A program made the position numbers and the translations under genes. The notes beneath the pieces were generated by a model. It made no database searches, had not been told where the DNA came from, and saw only the letters and a program-made list of their open reading frames with translations. From Amycolatopsis mediterranei (GTDB taxonomy: Bacteria; Actinomycetota; Actinomycetes; Mycobacteriales; Pseudonocardiaceae), in assembly GCF_026017845.1 (NCBI RefSeq), contig NZ_CP100416.1, forward strand, positions 9,550,366-9,614,365: DNA of 64,000 nucleotides, written 5' to 3'. This document shows, in pieces, positions 33,445-42,452 of this stretch; position 1 is the stretch's first letter; each line of letters begins with the position of its first letter.

Positions 33445-34614
33445 TCAGCCCAGCGTGCCGCCGACCTTCACGTGCCCCTTGAGCAGGTTGCGGGCGATCG
33501 TCCGGCGCTGGATCTCGTCGGTGCCCTCGTAGATGCGCAGCAGCCGCAGCTCGCGGTACCACCGCTCGACCGGCAGCTCCCGCGTGTAACCCATGCCGCC
33601 GTGGATCTGCAGGACGCGGTCGACGATTTCGTTGGCCTTCTGGCCGCCGTACAGCTTCGCCATCGACTGCGCGTGCCGCGAATCCACGCCCTGGTCGACC
33701 TGCCAGGCGGCGTGCAGCACCAGCCACCGCAGCGCTTCCAGCTCGACACCGGAGTCGGCGATCATCCACTGGATGGCCTGCCGCTCGGCGATCTTCTGCC
33801 CGAACGTCTCGCGCGTGTTGGCGTGCTCGATGGCCATCGAGATCAGCCGCTCGCACGAACCGATCGCGCGGGCGGGCAGCAGGTAGCGGCCCTGGCCGAT
33901 CCACTGCATGGCGAGCTCGAACCCGCGGCCCTCCTCGCCGAGGATCTGCGTCTCGGGGACGCGGACGTCCTGGAAGATCAGCGAAGCCGGGCCCCACTCG
34001 CCCATGGTGTCGATGTATTCGGACTTCCAGCCGGCTTCGCGGTCGACCAGGAAGCAGGTGACGCCGCCGTTGGCGCCCTTCTCCGGGTCGGTGATGGCGA
34101 AGACCATGGTGAAGTCGGCCTCGTTGCCACCGGTGATGAAGGTCTTCTCGCCGTTGATGATCCAGTCGCTGCCGTCCTTGCGGGCGGTGGTCCGGATGGC
34201 CTTGGCGTCCGACCCGGCGCCCGGCTCGGTGATCGCGAAGCACGACTTGCGCTCGCCCGAGATGGTCGGCAGCAGGTAGGTCTGCTTCTGCTCCTCGTTG
34301 GCGTGGAACAGGATGTTGTCGGCGGCCCCGCCGAAGCGGAACGGCACGAAGGTCCGGCCCAGCTCGGCTTCCAGCAGCGCGGCCATCACGGCGGACAGGC
34401 CCATGCCGCCGTACTCCTCCGGGGTCAGCACGCCCCAGAAGCCGGACTCCTTCGCCTTGAGCTGGAGGTCCTTGAGCTCCTCGCCGGTGAGCCCGGGCTG
34501 GTGGGCGCGCTCGCGCCGGAGGACTTCCTGCTCGAGCGGGATCAGCTCCCGCTGGACGAACGTGCGGACCCAGTCGCGCACTTCCCGTTCTTCGGTGCTG
34601 AGTGAAAAGTCCAT
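33445..34614 (-). CDS. Acyl-CoA dehydrogenase
   Basis: This 389-residue flavoprotein oxidises an acyl-CoA to the 2-enoyl form. The N-terminal MDFSLSTEEREVRDWVRTF, the FAD/substrate segments CFAITEPGAGSDAKAIRTTA and WIINGEKTFITGGNEADF, and the C-terminal LQIHGGMGYTRELPVERWYRELRLLRIYEGTDEIQRRTIARNLLKG are all intact. I chose ATG 34614, preceded by GGAGGAG, because upstream sequence in the same frame is not conserved. The TAAGCGCTTGCTTA palindrome lies 27 bases upstream. Chain-length preference is not evident. Confidence 0.92.
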   Translation of the reverse strand: MDFSLSTEEREVRDWVRTFVQRELIPLEQEVLRRERAHQPGLTGEELKDLQLKAKESGFWGVLTPEEYGGMGLSAVMAALLEAELGRTFVPFRFGGAADNILFHANEEQKQTYLLPTISGERKSCFAITEPGAGSDAKAIRTTARKDGSDWIINGEKTFITGGNEADFTMVFAITDPEKGANGGVTCFLVDREAGWKSEYIDTMGEWGPASLIFQDVRVPETQILGEEGRGFELAMQWIGQGRYLLPARAIGSCERLISMAIEHANTRETFGQKIAERQAIQWMIADSGVELEALRWLVLHAAWQVDQGVDSRHAQSMAKLYGGQKANEIVDRVLQIHGGMGYTRELPVERWYRELRLLRIYEGTDEIQRRTIARNLLKGHVKVGGTLG

Positions 34615-34640
34615 GGGTGAGCTGCTCCTCCGACACTGGC

Positions 34641-34654
34641 TAAGCGCTTGCTTA
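34641..34654. promoter_or_regulatory. TetR-type operator upstream of acyl-CoA dehydrogenase
   Basis: TAAGC-GCTT-GCTTA is a 5-4-5 inverted repeat, 27 bases upstream of the acyl-CoA dehydrogenase ATG. Palindromes with AAGCGCTTGCTT cores are common operators of TetR regulators of fatty-acid and branched-chain degradation in actinomycetes. No regulator gene is adjacent, so the binding protein must be encoded elsewhere. Confidence 0.6.
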
Positions 34655-34744
34655 CCCGAGGGTACCTCTTGAGGCGTGGATAACCCCAGACCTCGGCCGG
34701 AATTCGTGACAACGGCTTCCCGGCCCGGAAGGATCGGAGGGGTG

Positions 34745-35431
34745 ATGGAGATCGAGGTCCGCTGGTCGTCGCCGTTGCCCGTCGAAGATCGCTTCATGCG
34801 CCTGCTCGACGACGTCGAGCAAGGGCGGTTCGAGGCGTACCGGCAGGAGGCGGACAAGCGACGGTTCCTGACCGGCCGCGTCCTGGCGAAGACGGTCGCG
34901 GCCGAGCGGCTCGGCTTGGCGCTCGAGGCGGTGAAGTTCGACGCCACCTGCGAAGACTGCGGCAAGCCGCACGGGCGGCCGCGGATCCCGGGCGCGGACC
35001 TGACGCTGTCGATCTCGCATTCGGGCGAGCTGATCGGCGTCGCGGCGACGCCGTCGGTCCCGGTCGGCCTCGACGTCGAAACGGCCACCCGCCGCGCGGA
35101 CGACGGCCTGATCGAGTACGCGCTGAGCCCGGCGGAGGCCGCGCACCTGGCGGGCCTCGACCCGACGGAGAAGGCGGCGGCGTTCTTCGTCTACTGGACC
35201 CGCAAGGAGGCCGTGATGAAGGCCACCGGCAAGGGCCTGCGCATCCCGCTGCAGAGCATCACGTTCTCCCGCTACGACGAACCGGCGAGCCTGGTGTCCT
35301 CGGGCGACCCGGCCCTGGACCCGGCGACGACCCGCCTGGCGGACCTCAAGGCCGCGGACGGCTACCGGGCGGCCATCGCGGTGCTGACCACCGAGGACCT
35401 GTCGGTGACCGAGGAGCACTGGGTCCCCTAG
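34745..35431 (+). CDS. 4'-phosphopantetheinyl transferase, Sfp type
   Basis: This 228-residue enzyme transfers phosphopantetheine from CoA to carrier proteins of polyketide, peptide or fatty acid synthases. The Sfp-type motifs are present: GRVLAKTVAAERLG, SISHSGELIGVA, the metal-binding VGLDVE, and FFVYWTRKEAVMKATGKGL. The ATG at 34745 stands four bases after GGAGG. The last four bases, CTAG, are shared with the stop of the convergent isochorismate synthase gene. No synthase is in the window, so its targets lie elsewhere in the genome. The pairing with isochorismate synthase suggests a siderophore link. Confidence 0.92.
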   Translation: MEIEVRWSSPLPVEDRFMRLLDDVEQGRFEAYRQEADKRRFLTGRVLAKTVAAERLGLALEAVKFDATCEDCGKPHGRPRIPGADLTLSISHSGELIGVAATPSVPVGLDVETATRRADDGLIEYALSPAEAAHLAGLDPTEKAAAFFVYWTRKEAVMKATGKGLRIPLQSITFSRYDEPASLVSSGDPALDPATTRLADLKAADGYRAAIAVLTTEDLSVTEEHWVP

Positions 35432-36645
35432 GCAGGCAGGTCCTCCAAGCCCATCGCCGTCAGCAGGGTGCGGAACTTCGCCGTCGTCTCGGCCAGCTCC
35501 GCCTGCGGGTCCGACGCCGCGACGATCCCGCCGCCCGCGTACAGCCGCATCGACGTCGAGGCGATCTCCGCGCAGCGGATCCCCACCGCCCACTCGCCGT
35601 CGCCCGCCGCGTCGACCCAGCCGACCGCGCCCGCGTAGTAGTCGCGGTCGAACGGCTCCAGCTCTTGCACCAGGTCGCGGGCGCCCTCGGTCGGGGTGCC
35701 GCAGATCGCCGGGGTCGGGTGCAGCGCCGCCGCCAGGTCGAGGGCCGTGATGTCCGGGTCCGCCAGCTCGCCCGTGATGGGCGTCCGCAGGTGCCAGATC
35801 GCCGGCGTCGTGACCAGCTCGGGGCCGGCGGGGACGTCCAGCGTCCGGCAGAACGGCCGCAGGGCCTCGACCAGGTAGTCGATCACCACCGCGTGCTCGA
35901 GCTGGTCCTTGCGCGAGGTCCGCAGCGCCTCGCCGTTCGCGCGGTCGGTCGCCGGGTCGGCCGAGCGCGGCATCGATCCGGCGTGCGGCGAGGAGAACAC
36001 CGTCCGGCCGGTCCGGCGCAGCAGCAGCTCGGGCGTGGCGCCGACGAGCGACCGGCCGCCCGGCAGCTCGGCCGCGTACGTGAAGTGCCGGGGATTGCCC
36101 ACGGCCAGGTTGCGCACGATGCTCTCGGCGGGCACCGGCGCGGCGAATTCGAGGTCCAGCGCCCGCGCCAGGACGACTTTGCGCAGGTCACGCTCGCCCA
36201 GGGCGAAGACCGCGGCCCGGACGGCGTCCATGTGCAGCGCGGGCGACGGCACCGCACGCACCCGCGAGGGCGCCGGGAGAGCCTCCCGCGGCAGGGAAGG
36301 CACCCCTTCGGACCGGTGGACGGTCCTGGGCACGACGAGGTGGCCCGGCACCTTCGTGTCGGGCCCGGTGTCGAACGGCAGGACGCCGACGGCCAGCGGG
36401 GCACCCGTCTCGGCCAGGACGCCGGGGATCGCCGAGGCGAGCCGGCGGGGGTCCGTCTCGGTGACGGTGCGGAGGGTGCCCTGCGCGAGGAGTGCGCGCT
36501 CGGCCGTCGTGAAGAGGAAGTCGCCACGCTGGTAGCGGGCGGCGAGGTCGACCGGGGTCGCCGGACTGACCGTTTGCGCGGGATCCAGGGGGGCTTGCCC
36601 CCCGGCTGGGGTCTGGGGCTCGGCCCCAGAGGACGCAGAACTCAC
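35428..36645 (-). CDS. Isochorismate synthase
   Basis: This 405-residue chorismate-binding enzyme should convert chorismate to isochorismate for 2,3-dihydroxybenzoate/salicylate siderophores or menaquinone. Typical segments include LRKVVLARALDLEFA, GATPELLLRR, FSSPHAGSMPRS, SRKDQLEHAVVIDYL, HLRTPITGEL, LHPTPAICGTPTEGA and FDRDYYAGAVGWVDAAGDGEWAVGIRCAEI. The length fits EntC/DhbC. The first 20 residues (SGAEPQTPAGGQAPLDPA) are encoded by a GC-rich hairpin repeat, so the N-terminus looks acquired. The gene converges on the phosphopantetheinyl transferase with a four-base overlap. Confidence 0.9.
   Translation of the reverse strand: MSSASSGAEPQTPAGGQAPLDPAQTVSPATPVDLAARYQRGDFLFTTAERALLAQGTLRTVTETDPRRLASAIPGVLAETGAPLAVGVLPFDTGPDTKVPGHLVVPRTVHRSEGVPSLPREALPAPSRVRAVPSPALHMDAVRAAVFALGERDLRKVVLARALDLEFAAPVPAESIVRNLAVGNPRHFTYAAELPGGRSLVGATPELLLRRTGRTVFSSPHAGSMPRSADPATDRANGEALRTSRKDQLEHAVVIDYLVEALRPFCRTLDVPAGPELVTTPAIWHLRTPITGELADPDITALDLAAALHPTPAICGTPTEGARDLVQELEPFDRDYYAGAVGWVDAAGDGEWAVGIRCAEIASTSMRLYAGGGIVAASDPQAELAETTAKFRTLLTAMGLEDLPA
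36588..36629 (-). repeat. GC-rich hairpin repeat inside the isochorismate synthase start
   Basis: Two perfect hairpins stand side by side: GGGGGG-CTTG-CCCCCC (36588-36603) and CTGGGGC-TCG-GCCCCAG (36613-36629). They lie in frame within the first codons of the isochorismate synthase gene and encode its proline/glycine-rich N-terminus. The look is that of an intergenic REP-like element that became coding. Confidence 0.6.
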
Positions 36646-36729
36646 CAGATGAGCGTCCCAGGCTCCGGGAGATCCGCGAGGGAAGTGTCGCCAGCGACAC
36701 TCCCCTCGCGGTCAGCTCCTGGTGACGGA

Positions 36730-37041
36730 CTACTTGAGCGCGTCGATGAGCGCCTCGCGCTGACGCTCGCCCAGGCCGGCCGCACGCCGGTCCGGGTCGA
36801 TGCCGGCCTGCTCGAGCAGGGCGGCGACCTTCACCGCGCCGAGGCCGGGGACGGCCTTCAGCAGCTGGGTGACCTTCGTCTTCCCGATGGTCTTGTTCTC
36901 CTTGGCCTGCTTGAGCACCTTTTCGATGCTCTCCTTGCCGGACTTGATCGACGCAAGCAGTTCCGAACGCGCCTTGCGAGCCTCGGCGGCCTTGGCCAAG
37001 GCATCGGCGCGCTGCTCCGGAGTCAACGTAGGCAGAGCCAA
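36730..37041 (-). CDS. mihF: Integration host factor, actinobacterial type
   Basis: This 103-residue basic protein matches the actinobacterial IHF (mIHF/sIHF), a nucleoid protein that binds and supercoils DNA and supports site-specific recombination. It reads ALPTLTPEQRADALAKAAEAR after the start, then IGKTKVTQLLKAVPGLGAVKVAALLEQAGID (a helix-hairpin-helix-like region) and RRAAGLGERQREAL. The length and the LPxLTPEQR beginning show that the start is TTG at 37041, seven bases after GGAAAGGA, not the upstream ATG at 37110. It stands alone with a 444-base upstream region and is probably highly expressed. Confidence 0.93.
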   Translation of the reverse strand: MALPTLTPEQRADALAKAAEARKARSELLASIKSGKESIEKVLKQAKENKTIGKTKVTQLLKAVPGLGAVKVAALLEQAGIDPDRRAAGLGERQREALIDALK

Positions 37042-37485
37042 CGTAGTGTCCTTTCCTCTCAGGTCTCCGCTTTCGCGGCCGACAGCTTTTACGAGTGCTT
37101 GCTCCTGCAAGCGCTGCTCAGCCGTCTCTTGCCACGGGCCCAGTAAACGCCACCCGCTTCATGGCCGTGCAACCGACACGCACTTATTACCCCCGGAGGT
37201 GATGCCGGGCAACCCGCTCCGGCCTGCGGAAACGCTCCCAAGAAGTGGGCCGCGTGGCCTCTCTCACCCGGAAGTGGAGTCTCCGTTACGCCCTGTTCTC
37301 GTGCACATTTCCTCGCACATAAGGAAAAGCCGATAAATTGATGATCTTGATCATCGTCCGGTCGTCGCCCGATCGCGCGACGACCGTGACCGAACGGAGC
37401 CGTAGTTGACCATGCCCGCTTCACCCGATCCGCACTAGAGTCGGCGCAACCCCAGTTCACCGGCGAGCGACCCCCGGGAGCGACC
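37042..37485. other. Divergent regulatory interval between mihF and a CoA ligase
   Basis: No gene can be supported here. GATGATC-TT-GATCATC (37339-37354) is a perfect 7-2-7 palindrome about 130 bases upstream of the ligase. Just beyond it, GGTCGTCGC (from 37359) pairs with GCGACGACC (ending near 37386), giving a strong hairpin. The side next to mihF should hold its promoter, but no clear boxes are visible. Confidence 0.45.
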
Positions 37486-39114
<1,629 letters not shown>

Positions 39115-39151
39115 CGGGTAAATCTCCGGCGAGTCTCATGCCTCTGGCGGT

Positions 39152-39182
39152 CACCATAGGGGACCCTGACCCCCCTATGGTG
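39152..39182. promoter_or_regulatory. Inverted repeat in the leader of the sugar ABC operon
   Basis: CACCATAGGGG (39152-39162) pairs perfectly with CCCCTATGGTG (39172-39182), 11 base pairs around a nine-base loop. It lies 37 bases after the CoA ligase stop and 31 bases before the lipoprotein ATG. It may be a terminator of the first gene, an operator of the second, or both. Confidence 0.55.
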
Positions 39183-39213
39183 GCCTTTCAGAGCACGTCG
39201 GAGGGTTCTGGGG

Positions 39214-40503
39214 ATGCAGCGGAACAGGCGGAGTTTCCTCGCGCTGGCGGGAATGGGCGCGCTGGCGACGGCGTGCGGGTCGAACACCGGGCGGCAAGGT
39301 GACCCGCCGCCCTCGACGGCGTACTCGGCGGGGCCGCCGCCGTCGGACGCCCCGAAGGCCGCGCTCCAGCAGTGGTACCACGCCTACGGCGAGGAAGGCG
39401 TCCAGGACGCCGTCAAGCGGTACGCGTCGAGCTACCCCGGCGCGGCCGTGACGGTGCAGTGGAACCCGGGCGACTACGACTCGAAGATCGTCACCGCGCT
39501 GCAGAACAGCAAGGTGCCCGACGTCTTCGAAGCGCAGGTCAAGATCGACTGGGTGCGGCAGAAGCAGGTCCTCCCGCTCGACGACGTCATCGGGCCGGTG
39601 AAGGGCGACTTCAGCCCGGCCGTGCTGGCCGCGCAGACCGTCGAGGGCCGGGTCTACGGCATCCCGCAGGCCACCGACACGCAGGTGCTCTTCTACCGCA
39701 AGAGCCTGCTGCAGGCCGCGGGCGTGCAGCCGCCGCAGACGGTCGACGAGCTCGTCGACGCGGCCGCGAAGCTCACGAAGGACGGCGTCAAGGGCCTCTT
39801 CGCGGGCAACGACGGCGGCGTCGGCGTGCTCACCGGCCCGCTGCTGTGGTCGGCCGGGCTCGACTACCTGAAGAACGGCAACCGCGAGGTCGGCTTCGAC
39901 GACCCGCGCGCGGCGACCGCGCTGGGCAAGCTGCACACGTTGAACGCCAACGGTTCCCTGCTGCTCGGCGCGCCGGCGGACTGGTCGGACCCCGGCGCGT
40001 TCATCGACGGGCTGACGGCGATGCAGTGGACCGGGCTGTGGAACGTGCCGAAGATCCGCCAGGCGTTCGACGAGGACTTCGGCGTCCTGCCCTTCCCCAA
40101 GCTGGACGGCAGCGGCGCGCCGTCGGTGCCGGTCGGCGCGTACGGCGCGATGGTGAACGCCAAGAGCGCGCACGTCACCGAAGCCAAGGCGTTCGTGAAG
40201 TGGCTGTGGATCGACCAGACGCAGGACCAGCTGGAGTTCGCGACGAAGTTCGGCTTCCACGTGCCGTCCCGGCAGAGCCTGATCGGCCGCGCGGACAACC
40301 TCAAGTCCGGCCCGGCCGCCGACGCGGCCCGGTTCGTCCAGGAGAACGGCCACCTCGTCGGCGGCCCGGTGTGGACGCAGCCGTCGAACACGGCGCTGTC
40401 CGACGCGGTCGCGAAGATCGCGAAGGAGGGCGCGGACCCGGCCGCGCAGGTGAAGACCGCGGTCGAGGTGGCTCGGTCCGAGCTGAAGCGCCTGTTCGGA
40501 TGA
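39214..40503 (+). CDS. Sugar ABC transporter substrate-binding lipoprotein
   Basis: This 429-residue protein belongs to SBP family 1 (sugar binding). The N-terminus RNRRSFLALAGMGALATAC combines a twin-arginine motif (RRSFL) with a lipobox (ATAC), so it is a Tat-exported lipoprotein. The mature part has WYHAYGEEGVQDAVKRYAS, DSKIVTALQNSKVPDVFEAQ, YGIPQATDTQVLFYRKSLL and the WTGLWNVPKIRQAF region. It is the first gene of a three-gene importer with two permeases. The sugar is unknown. Confidence 0.9.
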   Translation: MQRNRRSFLALAGMGALATACGSNTGRQGDPPPSTAYSAGPPPSDAPKAALQQWYHAYGEEGVQDAVKRYASSYPGAAVTVQWNPGDYDSKIVTALQNSKVPDVFEAQVKIDWVRQKQVLPLDDVIGPVKGDFSPAVLAAQTVEGRVYGIPQATDTQVLFYRKSLLQAAGVQPPQTVDELVDAAAKLTKDGVKGLFAGNDGGVGVLTGPLLWSAGLDYLKNGNREVGFDDPRAATALGKLHTLNANGSLLLGAPADWSDPGAFIDGLTAMQWTGLWNVPKIRQAFDEDFGVLPFPKLDGSGAPSVPVGAYGAMVNAKSAHVTEAKAFVKWLWIDQTQDQLEFATKFGFHVPSRQSLIGRADNLKSGPAADAARFVQENGHLVGGPVWTQPSNTALSDAVAKIAKEGADPAAQVKTAVEVARSELKRLFG

Positions 40504-41396
40504 CTCGGCGCGATGCGCGCGCGTTCTGGCTGTTCGTCGGACCGTTCTTGCTCGGGCTGGCCGTCTTCGCGTACCTGCCGATCGGCTGGAGCGCGTACCT
40601 GTCGTTCTTCGACGCGCGCAACACGGTGACGCCGACCGAGTTCGTCGGGCTGGGCAACTACGGGCACATGCTCACCGACGAGCCGTTCCTGTCGAGCTTG
40701 GGGACGTTCAGCGTGTTCGCGGTGTTCATCGTGCCGCTGACGTTCGTGCTGTCGCTGGCACTGGCGCTCGGGGTCAACCAGCTGCGGTTCGCGCGGGCGT
40801 TCTTCCGGTCGGTGTTCTTCCTGCCGTTCGCGTGCTCGTACGTGGTGGCGTCGCTGATCTGGAAGACGTCGCTGTTCTCGGGTGTCCGATATGGACTGGC
40901 GAACACCGTGCTCTCGGTCTTCGGCGTCGATCCGGTCGCCTGGACCGGGACGGTGCACCCACCGCTGTACTGGGTGGTGCTGGTGACCGCGCGGCTGTGG
41001 CTGCAGCTGGGGTTCTACATGATCCTGTTCATCGCGGCCCTGCAGCGGATCCCGGTCCAGCTCTACGAAGCGGCGTGGCTCGACGGCGCCAAACCGGGCT
41101 GGCCGGTGTTCCGCCACATCACGCTGCCCCAGCTGCGCGCGACGGCGGTGGCGGTGTTGCTGCTGAACCTGATCAACGCCTACCAGGCGTTCGACGAGTT
41201 CTACAACATCATGGGCGACGCCCGCGGCTACCCGCCGTTCGCCCGGCCGCCGTTGGTCTACCTGTACTACACGTCGCTGGGTTCGGGCGGCCAGGACCTC
41301 GGCCGCGGCAGTGCCGGTGCGGTGATCCTGGCGCTGCTCATCGCGCTGGTGACGGTGCTGCAGGGCCGGGTGCTGCGCTTCGGGCGGGCGGCGTGA
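40500..41396 (+). CDS. Sugar ABC permease, MalF/UgpA type
   Basis: This 298-residue permease has six predicted helices. It starts MTRRDARAFWLFVGPFLLGL, with VGLGNYGHML before the core. The ATPase-docking EAA loop reads YEAAWLDGAKPGWPVFRHITLPQL. ATG 40500 overlaps the lipoprotein stop (ATGA), so the two are translationally coupled. It pairs with the next permease. No ATPase gene follows, so the complex probably uses a shared MsiK-type ATPase encoded elsewhere. Confidence 0.92.
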   Translation: MTRRDARAFWLFVGPFLLGLAVFAYLPIGWSAYLSFFDARNTVTPTEFVGLGNYGHMLTDEPFLSSLGTFSVFAVFIVPLTFVLSLALALGVNQLRFARAFFRSVFFLPFACSYVVASLIWKTSLFSGVRYGLANTVLSVFGVDPVAWTGTVHPPLYWVVLVTARLWLQLGFYMILFIAALQRIPVQLYEAAWLDGAKPGWPVFRHITLPQLRATAVAVLLLNLINAYQAFDEFYNIMGDARGYPPFARPPLVYLYYTSLGSGGQDLGRGSAGAVILALLIALVTVLQGRVLRFGRAA

Positions 41397-42211
41397 GGGC
41401 GTTCCTGCGGTGGGCTTGCCTGTCGGTGGCGGCGGTGCTCTTCCTGCTGCCGTTCTACCTGCTCCTGCGCAACGGCCTGGCGTCGCGAGCGGACCTCACG
41501 TCTCCACAGTGGACGTTCTTTCCGTCCACAGTGCACTGGGAGAACCTCTCGCGGCTGTTCTCGCTTTCGGACGTCCCGTTCGCCCGCAGCCTGCTGAACT
41601 CGCTGCTGGTCGCGACCCTGCAGACGGCCGGCCTGCTGGTGATCTGTTCCCTGGCGGGCTACGGTCTCGCGCGGATTCCCTACCGGCATTCCCGCGTGGT
41701 CTTCTACGCGGTGCTGGCGACGCTGATGATCCCGACGTCGGTGACGTTCGTGCCGAGTTTCGTGGTCGTCTCGTCGCTGGGCTGGCTGTCGGACTTCCGC
41801 GGCCTGGTGATCCCCGGGCTGTTCAGCGCATTCAGTGTGTTCCTGTTCCGGCAGTACTTCCTCGACTTCCCGCGTGAACTCGAGGAGGCCGGCCGGGTGG
41901 ACGGCCTGAGCCGCTGGGGCGTGTTCTGGCGGATCGTGGTGCCGAACGCGAAAGGGTTCTTCGCGGCGATCGCGGTCATCACGGTGATCGGCAGCTGGAA
42001 CGCGTTCCTCTGGCCGCTGATCATCGCCCAGTCGCCGGATTCGTGGACGGTCCAGGTGGCGCTGTCGGGCCTGCTGACGGCGCAGAACCCGCAGCTGAAC
42101 CTGCTCTTCCTGGCGGCGGCGGTGTCGATCCTGCCGATCGTGCTGCTGTTCGCGTTCCTGCAGCGGTACCTGGTGCGCGGGGTGGCCGAGTCCGGTTTGG
42201 GCGGCTCGTAA
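41393..42211 (+). CDS. Sugar ABC permease, MalG/UgpE type
   Basis: This 272-residue permease starts at GTG 41393 in a GTGA overlap with the first permease. It has six predicted helices, the ENLSRLFSLSDVPFARSLLNSLLVA region and the EAA loop LEEAGRVDGLSRWGVFWRIVVPNAKGF. The final WNAFLWPLIIAQSPDSWTVQVAL is typical of MalG-type proteins. It ends the operon; a palindromic repeat lies 37 bases after the stop. Confidence 0.92.
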   Translation: MRAFLRWACLSVAAVLFLLPFYLLLRNGLASRADLTSPQWTFFPSTVHWENLSRLFSLSDVPFARSLLNSLLVATLQTAGLLVICSLAGYGLARIPYRHSRVVFYAVLATLMIPTSVTFVPSFVVVSSLGWLSDFRGLVIPGLFSAFSVFLFRQYFLDFPRELEEAGRVDGLSRWGVFWRIVVPNAKGFFAAIAVITVIGSWNAFLWPLIIAQSPDSWTVQVALSGLLTAQNPQLNLLFLAAAVSILPIVLLFAFLQRYLVRGVAESGLGGS

Positions 42212-42248
42212 CGGCCCGGTCAGTGCGGACTTCCGGCCCCGGCGATGC

Positions 42249-42298
42249 AGTGAATGACTCATTCATGACGTCCGACGACATGAATGAGTCATTCACTG
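42249..42298. repeat. Nested palindromic repeat, family 2, copy 2
   Basis: Two perfect 7-1-7 palindromes, TGAATGA-C-TCATTCA (42251-42265) and TGAATGA-G-TCATTCA (42281-42295), are themselves mirror arms of one larger inverted repeat (42249-42298) with only one mismatch per arm. The AATGAGTCATT core is the same as at 26739-26792. It stands after a gene end, as copy 1 does. A further GTGACA-N13-TGTCAC repeat lies at 42360-42384 before the phosphoesterase gene. Confidence 0.75.
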
Positions 42299-42452
42299 AG
42301 TCGGACCCCCAGCGGCGGAAATGACCACGACCTTCGGCGGTACACCCACCCCGACGCCTGTGACAGGGTAGCTCGAAATGTCACGTTCACCGGCCGGTCA
42401 CCGACGTCCGGCACGGTGCTGGGCAACCGAGAAGACTGGGGAGCGAACAACC

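Noticed and set aside
34745..36645. Biosynthetic gene cluster suggested by the phosphopantetheinyl transferase and isochorismate synthase
   Set aside because: No polyketide or peptide synthetase, tailoring or siderophore transport gene is in the window, so only the two genes are reported.
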